Origin: Fasciolopsis buskii
Lineage: Eukaryota; Platyhelminthes; Trematoda; Plagiorchiida; Fasciolidae
Assembly: GCA_008360955.1 (NCBI GenBank)
Contig: LUCM01006372.1
Coordinates: forward strand, 355,844 to 419,843
DNA length: 64,000 bases
Direction of reading: 5' to 3'
Part shown: in pieces, positions 26,301 through 38,300 of the stretch
Position numbering within the stretch: position 1 is the stretch's first letter
How the letters are laid out: the number at the start of each line of letters is the position of its first letter
Program-made: the position numbers and the translations under genes
Notes under the pieces: model-generated
Seen by the model: only the letters and a program-made list of their open reading frames with translations
Databases searched by the model: none
Told to the model about the DNA's origin: nothing

Positions 26301-29300
26301 CCGGAATTACGAACCGTTTGATCAGGGCCATCAAAGATTTAAGAAGTTCCCATTTACAGTTAATTATTCGGTAATCAAAACTTGACTTTGACAAATGTGT
26401 GATGCGATCGTCGAAGCGGATCACTGTCAAGCCTAATCAGTAACGGGAGGAAATCAATTGTTCTTCTACTTCCAGTTTCCTGTCCTATTTTATTGTTGTT
26501 GGCTAGAGTCAGCGTTCACCAGTGTCCTTGTAACGGGCAGATTCCGAGCAGCCATCACAATTTTGAGTGTACATGTGTTTCCTTCTATCATTTCTGCCCT
26601 TTCTGGCTCTCGGCTTATAAGAATCTTTCCTGCTCTCGTCTGTCGCAGATTCGAATGGAAGTAAACTGTCGTTTTTCCGAGAGAAAATGCCACATTTGCC
26701 GGAACGGATCAACATGTTTAGCTACTAGTGAAAAAAAATTAACACTCATCTAAAGTCGACTTCACATGTTCCAGTGTAAAACTCCGTTTGTTTTATTCAA
26801 ACTGATCGTTTTTTGAAAGCCAGAAAAGTATGGGATTGGTTATTTTGTAGAATTCGAGTCACGACAAAAAAATAAGTAACAATTGATCGATCTTGTTTGT
26901 CAACGGCAGCGTGATGCAAGATGTCTGGACCTAATTTGTGAATGCCTCGTTGACTACTTTACACAAGAAACATTACGTGTAATAGTCCTTACAAGTAAGT
27001 GGGACCAAGTGGCCACAGGTGAGTATGGGACATGGAATAGAGAACACGTTTTGATAGGATAACCACAAAATCGGCATTTGCACCGTTTGATTGACTCACT
27101 CTGATTTGTTGATCAACTCGTGCATGCAATCGTCCGAAAGCTTCTCTTCCCAACTGTCCTGCTTTCCAGCTTCTGTCCATGTCAAAGAATAGTTCAAGTC
27201 ATCCGGTGGCCGATAGAGAGCCCACGAGTATGGTTGCACATGATGGAAGACCCCTGCACCAAACAGTTAAACACGTATCGGATAAGTATTCGCTTCAAAC
27301 AATCACACAGAAAATCGCCTGATTGAATGAGCTTTCATTTCAAAGGATAGGGGATTGCTTTTTATATGACCCAAACTATCAGACTGGCGGGAAAACAAGA
27401 GCCTGACGAAACATCAAAAGTTATTCCCGAGCCAATGATTGCTGGCTAAAATAGCCAAAATGTATACGTGTGAGCAAACGATCAGTGAAACAAAGGGAAT
27501 ACGTGATGCCGATCACATGCCGGGCGGAAATGGCGAGACAAACAGAATGGAAACACTGGATCGCGTAAGTGAACCAAAAAGGGAACGACAAAAAATGCTT
27601 CATTCATCAAACCGCTCTGTTACATGCATGTAATTTTCGAAATAGACAATTTTAAACAATGATATTTAGCCACAGACTAGAACAACAACAGAATTAGGGA
27701 GTCACTCAGGAAATTCCCTTCATTCGATTCAGAATAACAAAATCTAGTGATTATTCGGTTTTGTTAGAAAGATACCTGAAATAAAAAATGTCATAGTTGG
27801 AATAGTTGACAGGATGGATCGACTATAAAAGCGGTAAGAATGCAACAGCGTCAAAGTGTCGAGAGGATTTGGGTGAGAACATACTAGTTACCATTAACGA
27901 ACTGGAATGATTCATGGTTGGATATAATTTCTTCAGTGCTGATTGGCATTTTACAATGTTCTCTGCTACCTTCTTAGTTAAATTTAGGATCTTTCAGTCC
28001 CCAGTCGTCAGAGAACTATTTAACCGTGGGAATCCCATGCAGAAAGATAGCTACGAATCTCTCTCACCCTCATTGAACCAATGAAGTTGTCCTTGTGGTG
28101 TTACTGTCCTCCATTGTTTGTTTTCTAAGATTACGAATTTCCTCGGGTGATATCCATATCCCGTCTTCAATATAGCCACGCCATTATTTCGATTCCTTCT
28201 ATCTCTACCAAATCTGTCATCCGTAAGTTCATCACAAGTCTTCAAGACCACCGGAATACACCCAAATAATTTGTCCTTCTCCTGTTAACATCGTATCCTT
28301 TGTTTCTAGAAGGACGTCATTCGTTGAAGGCATTATCCCCCGCTACACTTCCTGCCGTTTGACATCGGAACTGCTAGCAATTTTCTCTCTCCCAAAATTT
28401 CGACACCATCTGGATTGGTGTTTGGACATTGAATCACCGTTGAACAATGGCTGGATCTATTTTGTCAAATCAACAAACGACGAGTTCGAAGAAATTGCCA
28501 CGCCTGCTTTTGCTAAACAGCAGGCGCTGTTTGTAGCTTTTGTGTTGCAGCTCGCCAAAGGTTCATGAGTCCTCGCTTTTTCTTTTACAACGAGGAATAC
28601 TGTATAGTCTTGCAAACTAACTCACAGTCACTTGATGGGAACTATCGAACTCTCACAAAAGGCTTCTTCATACATTTGCCCTATTCTATCTTGCTTTTTT
28701 CATTTTCCCACGTCCACTCTCACTAAAACAGATGGAATATAGGAGAATTGTTTCATCAAAATGATTGTTTCCCCCTCCCACACACTAACACACACACGCA
28801 CACACGCACACACACACATTTCCGTATCCCGTTTAACATGTTCTACATGCTAATCTTTTGTTGATTATTTGAAACATTCAAGCGGGAATGACAGAAACGA
28901 CGGGGGTCGATTTGAACGAGCAGAGACCAAGACTACAATATGTATAACTTACTGGAATAGTAGAACGGCATCTTCTTACTGACCACACGGACTCCGGCTT
29001 CGCCGACATCATGTGCCAGTTGACGTATGCGAATCAACTGCCTGACTAGCCTGTATGGCATCCGTTGCCAGTACCGGACAAGTAGAGCGTTTGTCGAACC
29101 TGTGAGTATGATAAGCCGTTTCGGTTTTTTATATTTAAATGTGTAAGACTAAACGAAGTTCGGTGAATTAAATCACAAACAATATTAAAATTGTCGACCT
29201 AGACAGCCAAGCACATCCCGTGTGACCGTGTATAACGAAACACTAGAGGTCACTCAATTGAGGTAGATGAGAAATCCGGCCGGCACATTCAAACTAGGAT

Positions 29301-32300
29301 GCAGGATGACGAGGGGAAATGAAAAAACCTAATAGGCAAGGAGCAAAATATTGATATGAAGGGAATAAACAAGCGAACTGGTTGTTCGAATGAAAGAACC
29401 TGAATCCCTTGGATAGAGTGATGAGATGCAGGCCCAATAGTTAAAGTACGCTCTAAGACCAACGGGTAGTGGGACCAGCCTAGGCAGTTTTGAGTTATAG
29501 TAGAAAGAGAAATGAAACAGATGTAGAACAAGATATGTTACGGAAAGTGAATGTCGATAGGTTAGTTATATTTTTGGGGAAAGGAAAAAGTATAGTTCTA
29601 TCCGGGTATTTTACATACATTTTGTGCTCCTATTCTATCGGTCTAGGTGATTGTTTTGAAAGTTTTTCTGTTGTCCTGTACATGGTAGGTACAGACAAAC
29701 AGTCACAGCGATAACGCACACGCCTTTCAAACGAAATGCCCGAGTGTATATTTCGGGTGCAGCGATAGACATGCATGAAAGATGCGTTCACATAAGAGGT
29801 AAACTCCAACTTAGTACTGCCCGTGGGTAAGGTTGACCCGAGGGCCTGGGATTTGCGGGGTGGAAATGAGCTCTGACGGAGAAGTCGTTCAACCAAAAAA
29901 ATATTGGGAATTTGAAGATACTACTCATAAGTGATTGTGAGATTTGCATATGAATATGTAGCCGGGTTATTACAGAACCGTTTTGTTGTCTAATCAAACA
30001 GTCATTTTCACTGTTCCAAATTCCGGAACTCAAAGAAGTGGAAAACAGATTATGCCAATCAATACCATGCTAGTGATCAGTATCATCAAATGTTTCAAAC
30101 GGAGCGTATTTTTGAAAAACAAATCACGTGAATGACAAACATTGACCAAGTAGTTAATCTCTGTAGGTCATATTCAAAACCGCCATCACAATCAGGTTGC
30201 CTATCCATTAACGTTGCTTGCTATGTGCCAGTGGCTGGCTATCATACAGATCCGGAACGAACAGATGTTGTTAAGTTCAACAAACCGCGGAGAACGCAAC
30301 GTCTACGATCCTTGACTCACAGTAGTTCTTCTCAGGTTTTCGTCTCACATAAGACGCAAGAGGGCACGCGTCACTGAGGTTGAAGCAGATTTGCAATGCT
30401 TCCAGAACTCCTTAATAGTAAATTGTTACGGTTCATGATGAATGCTTACAATCTCTTATTCTTAAGTCTGATATGGGTATACCTTTCCGGGAATAAAATC
30501 ACCAGCTATGCATAAAACAATAACAATAATAATATTGTCACTGTCGGCTTCACTGCCAAGTTTCGCGTGTATAGAAAACAGTTCTACAGATTAGTGACAG
30601 AGTGGAAACGACAGCAAAATTCATGAAAATCTCCCGAGGCTGTTCATTTGGTGCCGTGAGGATAGTTCATATCATTCAGTGAAATCTTTTAACTGAGTAA
30701 TTGGACAAAAGAAAATAAAACGTGAGTTGTCCACGAGGTGAAACAGAACCTACAAAGAGGGATTTCTTTGTGACAAAACAATGGGCATGTTTTGACCTGG
30801 TCTCCTTCGACGATGTCGATCGATCACAGAAACAATCATATATATATATTGAGGAAAGGATCCGTCTAGAACTGAATGCACTGTTGATTTGTGATTTATA
30901 TCACGTCACTGTGAACTGCAACCAAACTCGAAACGAACTCTACAGCAAAAAGTACATTACGGTCCAAGTAGTGGAATTATTCTACCGACAGAGGACGTTA
31001 CACATTCGTATCATGCATTAGTATATTACACCAGGCCATGTATTTATGCAATCGTTTGCATTCTAATCAAATGCTTTCCCGTGAGCAGCTAATCGGAAGA
31101 ACATTCAATTGTCTGAAATTTGCGCAATAGAGTCCTAGTGGAATACGGTTGTTGTTTCCCCTCTACTCTACTCTCCCTCCTGCCCCTTACTTTTCTAGCT
31201 TTCCTTTCCGTGTTCAACAAACATAGGGTCAGATGCGAAATTGCGGAATTTTTGTGAATTGATAAGTAAGAAGTTTTATCAATTTTGAAAGGAATGCAAT
31301 ACTAAAAGACCGGACAGACTGAGTTCATCAGATTGAACGCCGTATCTGACAACTGGAGGGTAAGAATGGCTAAAAACCTTTCGTCTGAAAAGATCAAACT
31401 TGCCCTCCTTTGGGTATTTTAAAACAAAAAACAGAGTCTGTCGATCGGAATTGCGTTTTAAAAATTGGTTGCAGTCGTTCTGCACACAAGCATTCGATCG
31501 CCACAGACGGCCTAACCGGATTTGTCGACCGTAATACGAGAAACGCAGTGCTGATTTGCCCCAAAAAAGATTCCCTTCAATTACAGAGGCTGCTCGAACA
31601 GAAAAGAAGATGAGAAATGAACTGGTTTTCCCGGGTGCACGTGTGAATTCAGCCAATCATAGACGGTTGTCCGGAAGACAAATTTCGTCTTCTATCTACC
31701 GCAAGTTAGTACACATGTCAGGCAAAAATCGATCATTAAATCCAGCTTTCGCTTGCAAAACTTGAAGCATTCAGTGCAATGTAACAAAGCAATATAATAA
31801 AATGCAATGTAATGCAACGAAACAGTATACAGTATGATGTAATAAGCAGTCCATTTTGAATTGCGGGAAATGACAGCCAATCATTTGGCATGACATAGCG
31901 TTCTTGTCTCTCGCGCTTTGTACGCAACATTCGATGACTCGCTGGGTTGTTGACTTTTGAATTTCCAGCAAATTCTAGAAGAAATCTGTGCTAGATAAAT
32001 CACGCGTGTGAATTCAACCGTTTGAACTTCAGTTATTTCAGTGAGAAATGTGTCGTGGACAGGAAAGCTACGCGGTATTTTGTGTGATAGATCTCGTCTG
32101 TTTCGGTATCTTGTACAAGTGCACACGATCAGCGGTGAGGATAAATTAGCGTGGCCTCGTAAATCACCCACACGGCAATAGGGTGTTAATACTCCTGTGC
32201 ATGAATGTAACCGACATGTTCAAAGGTTTGCATTTTTTCTCAACTCTGATGTCAATCAAAGTAACAAGATGATATTTGCTCAGTCAAATCTGTCTGGAAT

Positions 32301-35300
32301 ATGGGGATAAGTGACTGCGTTGACAATGATCCCTCGTCAAAGGACGAAGAAACTTTTTTAACTTGGTACAATTTCTACTTCGGATATCAATCGTTTTCTT
32401 TGCTAGATCACTGAGTGGTTCCTGGTCTATACAATAGTTGGTACCAGGAGGCTCACTATGAGAGGGGAGAGAACGAGTTGGCTGCCCGTTTCAACGGATT
32501 TTGTTTCCGTGGTACTGTTAATAGGTGATGACTTTGGTATGCTTATGAGATCAACTGACCATCGCGAGAGGAAATTAGCGTTGGAATAAAGGTTGTCATT
32601 AACTAATGCCATACTCTCCCAGGCGGTGTCCATTCACATCTGAAACCGATTCGCTGTTTCTGTCAGTACGTACAAAGGTGCCATTTTGAAACTTGCCACA
32701 TTTGCAAATGTCAGGGATTGAAATAACATCAGTACTGTCAATGCAGTAAAACAATAATAATAATAATAATAATAATGACATTATTGTTGTGTGGGACAAT
32801 TTGTTTATTTGTCTTTTGTACTTAGGATAGGGCTTCCAATTTTAAGAGTCGTATGGTTGAGTTGCCGATTAGGGTAAGCACGCACCACGGATCGTTCAAA
32901 CCCAAAAGATCTAATATTGGTCTTTTGAGCATAGCTGCTCTGTGGAGTTAAGAGTCCGTGGGGAATTGTATTCGAGGTTTATTCCCAGCTGCCTTTTGGT
33001 GTAAGATAGATAATTATAATTCTTATCAGATAAGGAGAAACTAAATCAAATCCCCCACTTATCAGCCTCGCTGGCGCGTCATACACATGGTGGGCACTGA
33101 CTGATATGGCCGTGCGACATTTCAAGCATTGGCTTCAGACACTTTAGAGCCAGTGTTCTATGATGTGAACTAGGACCATTCATATCCCGGTATCTACATA
33201 TCCGATATGACTCGTGGCTAGTCCTAGTCCCATCGATGTGAGCCCGGTTGGATTTGCTCGAATGTTCGAGGGAGATGACATTTCCGATGAACATAAGAAT
33301 GCAAATTTTACAGCTCATGATTTCTGACTGTTTGAAAGAAATAAAATTTCGTACTCATTCCATGTAATCCGACAACCATTGTTAACTCAGGTGCTTTGTC
33401 TCGTTGTGACTTTTAGTCACGCACAGTTTAACTCCTAGTGGGATGAACAGATAGACAGGCAGACAGATAGACAGACAGACGGACAGACAGAGATGAGCAG
33501 AGACTGTCACACAGCCTTGAAAGCCGCCTCCGCAGTGAGCTGTCGAAAATTAAACGATGATAAATAAACCCTGTCGAAGTAGGGATGATGTAAACAATCT
33601 TGCCACGCAATAAAACCATCAATTAAAAAAAAGACCTGGTCAAATAGTCATCCGGAAAACGATGAATGAACTCTGCCGGGAAAACCCATTAGCATTATCA
33701 CCGGCGTTACCCCAACCTATTTGTGTCACATTCTATGTGTAGTTTAGTCTACCACGAATATCGAGTCTCGCACAATAGAATTCGTGCTTGCGGAGGTGGA
33801 AGTTGCCTTGTTTGTTTGCACTCAAGTGATCAGAATTTGTGGTCATCGCGTGCGTGGGTGGAAAAGTCCAAATTGTTTAACTCCAGTCTGCCAAATCCAC
33901 GTGCTCATTTCACAAAGGAATACCATTAATGGCGAAGTTCAACAAACCGTTCAGAGCCTGCCCGGTAGCGTGATGGCTAAGGCGTTCGACTTGGAATCGT
34001 TCGTCCCGGGTTCGCGTCCCAGTTCGGGCGCGGCGCGGGGTGGATATGCACTGTTGATGATTCCTAACAAGGATGAAACAGGTGTACAGTGTTTCCATGG
34101 TTTCTTTATGGTGAGTTGACCGAAAAAACCATTAATGATCGTCAGAAGAGTCCGTCCGGTTGTGCTCATCAGTACGGCGCTAGAACGAGCCGATGCTCCT
34201 TCGTCTACATTATACACGAATCCAAGTTGTAGGGGGCACAGACTGGAAGCTTGACATACATACGAACATCGAAACCGGAAACATAATGATACGCGAAATC
34301 ACTCTAACAAACAATATCGCTAGTGGGGATTCGATGTGAATTTTGCTAGTCATTTGTCCAGTTGAAATAAATTATTCTAAACTAAACTTTTAGCTTTCAT
34401 GAAATAATTCACCGATGTGATATCATCGCTCAACTCACCATAAAGGCACGATGGAAGCACTGTACAGCTGTTTCATCCTTGTTAGGAATAATCAGCAGCA
34501 GTGCATATCCACCACGCCGCGACCGAACTGGGACGCGAACTTTTAGTTGCCATCCCTTTTAGTGCTTGCTATCTATGAAAATGGTGCATAGGTTGAGCAG
34601 ATATAATACATCTTCAATGGTTCGAAATTCCAAACTTCGCTCAGGGTGACAAACAAGCATTGTCAACGATAAACAACGATGTTATTCTCGTTTTTTTGTT
34701 GTTGTTTAGTAACAATATTGATTTTCAAATTGTGCAAACAAAATGATGGGTTTGGAGAGGCGTTTTTTCTATCCTTAACAATAGACATTTTCTTCACAAA
34801 AAATCCTATCGACAATGAGAATGAAAATTGTTACAACGAGTTCATGTTCAAAATGTGTTGTTGTGGTTGTCTGACCAGGAAACATTCAGTTTGTTTAAAT
34901 TTCCCCCTCATAATCTTCCCCATTTCCCGGGTCTGTTTAGAAATTCCAACATCATCCCACCTTCTCCTGTGTAGTAGGAAAAACGTATTTTGATCCATTC
35001 ATATGGGGTGCAGCTTGGATGATATTTCAAGATTTGCCATGGAATTTCGTCTGAGAAGTCAACAGAGCTTGCGTACATACGGTGCATTGATGAGGTCATT
35101 TCAGAAACATTTGTTTCTCGGCTAATGAAACCCAATCGTTGGAAAAGACATTATGGCTTGTTGAGATGGCCGTAGGAGATAGTGGTTCTTCATAAAACGG
35201 ATAGTTGCTGGCTGAAGGCTTACTTGTGACGAAGATTTCAATGGGGCTCATGAAGAATCGGACCCGAGACAATCTTGCCAAAATACTACCTTATTGATCA

Positions 35301-38300
35301 AGCCGAAGTTTTCAATAACCGTAATCGATTTTTATTGGACAATCAACCGTGGGGTAACTACCTATTTTGCACAGCGAACTTAGGCAAAATAGGTGTCTCA
35401 CGTCTTCGTGGTTGGGATCCGAAAGACCCGTCAACTAGGTGGTCGGAGACACTGAGGTATGTGTCAGTGAACCGTAAACCGTAGCTAAAGTGTTGTCATT
35501 TTCTATCGAATCAGAATGACTGACAGACATGCGTTTGGACAGTTAAACTGTATTCCGTGTGTTGGCTACTGAGCTATTGTTTTCTTTTCCCACCTGTGTA
35601 GGTCCACTCCCTGTTTCCCTTGGATATTTACTCTGCTTATAGAGACATGTAACTGTGGGGAAAAGCGAACGGTCAATAGGAGTTGTCAAGTTGTTCAAAG
35701 CTGTACGATTAAGCGGATGATGATGACAGAGAGCAACCGCGGTAAGTTTTCTTTGATCGGCCACGTATACAAGTTGATACGGTGACCAAGGAAGACCAGT
35801 CAGCCAAATCACGGTCCAAATCCGGAACCTTTATATTGTGTTACTCCTTTTTCGAAATGGAACTGACGTGTGAGAACGGTTGATTGTGCGTTGGCAATGT
35901 GTATCAACGCGGGTAGCTGACTCAAATCAATTCGCTAACCATAACAAACCCCGCTATCGCATATTGTTTGCCAGAGACAACATCAATACAGCATAATCTA
36001 TCGTCGTCATGTAATAGTTCTATTTCGGGCGAAGATCAACAAAACGTGAGTGGTTCGGGTTTGGGCTACGGTTCGTCTAATTTATTTTTATCATCACTAT
36101 ATCAGTTAGTATTGGCGGGTGATCAAGGGAAATTCCTCTTAGTTGATCGTTCTAAAAGATCGATTAGGGCCACAGAAAATTTCCACTAAATGAATTTTTA
36201 TCACATGACTCATTGAAAACTTTGTTTACCGGATTACCGATTCCCAATAATTTGATGGTAATTCTCTTGTCTTCGGTATGGAAGTTCACTGATGATGATC
36301 AACAGATGAACAATCTAGTATTTCGACGGGGCGATTATCAGTCCGAATCCTTCGAACACCAGTGAAACTTACTCACCTGTCGGTTCCTAGTTGACAAAAA
36401 GCTATTTTTCTGTTAAAAACAAGGCAACAAGGAGCAAGAAGAACTGACTAATCTCGGGAACAAAAAAATACAAACAAACAAACAAACAAACAGCAGCACC
36501 AACAACAGATTTAGTAGTGAGTCTGTATCAAGCGAAAAGAAATTATCCAGTCCAAACGGTTTATTAGCAAACATGTCCTGGACCTAACCTTCGCTGCTCC
36601 TCGGATTAGGCATAACAAGCTGATCGAAAAGGCGATCGAATATATGACTACAGTTGTATAAAGTCAGTAAAGTAAGTTAATTTGGTTTTACTGAGTCACT
36701 GCTCGTGGTATCCGAAATTTCAGATCACTATCACCAATACTATCGACACTCTTGATAAATACAGATTAAATTGGTGTTTAATCCGGCGCATTCTCCCCAG
36801 CAAACTAAACTTCTTGCTTAACCATCTTGGTAATACGATATACATCAGGTGATTTGGTAAAAAGCCAATGTATAGGGTTTTTCTGGTGCCAAATGGGTAA
36901 GTTTACTACTCTTTATCCTTCTCGTTACCACAACCATTGTCAACATGATCCGATCAGTCACGATAGTCGTCATCATGCGATTCCTTCTCCACCTTCTCCT
37001 CTCTGTCATCACCATCATCATCATCATCATCATCGTCATCATCATCCGAATCATCATCATCATTATCATTATCAGCATCACCATCATCATCATCATCAGC
37101 ATCCGAAACCTTCTCCTCTTTATCAATGTAACTGTCATTTTCCAAATCAACATCGTTGTCTCTACCAACTTCGCTTTAGCTTTTTGTTTATCTATTGGGT
37201 GTACATGCGTTGTACCAACTGGTACAATGATCCGAAACGGTTTTCCTATTCGATAACAAATGGAATCGAAAAATGGGAAAATCCTTGCAGTTTCCGTCTT
37301 CTATTCTGATGTAATTATTTATCGGGAGCAAAAATCGTAAACCGTATCCCATTACCAAAGCGTTTTTCGTGGTATGAACACAAACGCAAATTGCACGTAC
37401 ACATGATGCCGATGTGATCTGGTTGATGGAACCCAACCACGTCCGGTATCATCGTCGCCGCAGTCGGTCTAACGTAGGCTACTAGTCTGACGAATTGTCA
37501 TTGTGATCTATTTGGGTGACATCCCGTCGGATTAGCTGTTCTCCAATTATGATCAACGACAAATCGAGCATAGTTTCGTTGCTACTTTTATTGCTTTTTT
37601 TGCATTACTCGAAATCAAATCGTTGTACCAATTCTATACCCATATGGGTTTGGGAAAACCACGAATTGGGTGAAGTGGGGTCGTTGGCTATCGATAAAAA
37701 ACCTATTGACAATGTTGTCACGTTTTGAGATCGAATGTATGAGTCGGTGACAGTAATTGCGAGATTGTACTTGTTGATGGTATCTTAGATGCAGTCTCAC
37801 GAAAACTACAGTTTTTCTTTATCTGCTCTCCAGGTCTCAAATGCTAATCCGAAAGCTGTTATTTTTAGTTTTCACTAATCCAGATTTCTCTATAGTGATT
37901 CAGTGTATTCGATGATTTAAACCGGATGTCACTGACGAGTTCAGAAATCAGGTTTACAATACAACTCAATACATTAGAGCAGATAAGTCAGACGCGTTTC
38001 TTTTTTGATGATTTTCAAATTGGGAAAATAATTCGTCACGTGACTATTAATTAGTCTTTTTCACTTTTGTAATGATGATGGTGTTAGCTTGGACAACTTT
38101 GCAAAACCATTCTGTTACAGGAAATGTATGAAAATAAATAAATAAACCGATCCGAGACGAAATTGTATGACTTGATAAGATTGGCCAAAAGAATACGGTA
38201 CAGATTGACAGAATACATAACACTTCAATCCCCCACACTCTGTGAATATAACAAATGAGAACCAAAGTAACGAACCATTTTCCCTGGGATGCAATCCAGA

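Noticed and set aside
33448..33493. Regularly spaced short repeats resembling a CRISPR array
   Set aside because: It is a GACA/GATA tetranucleotide microsatellite without spacers, in eukaryotic DNA.
36827..37309. 160-codon plus-strand frame with long His runs
   Set aside because: The length is explained by the CAT microsatellite, which is open in several frames on both strands.
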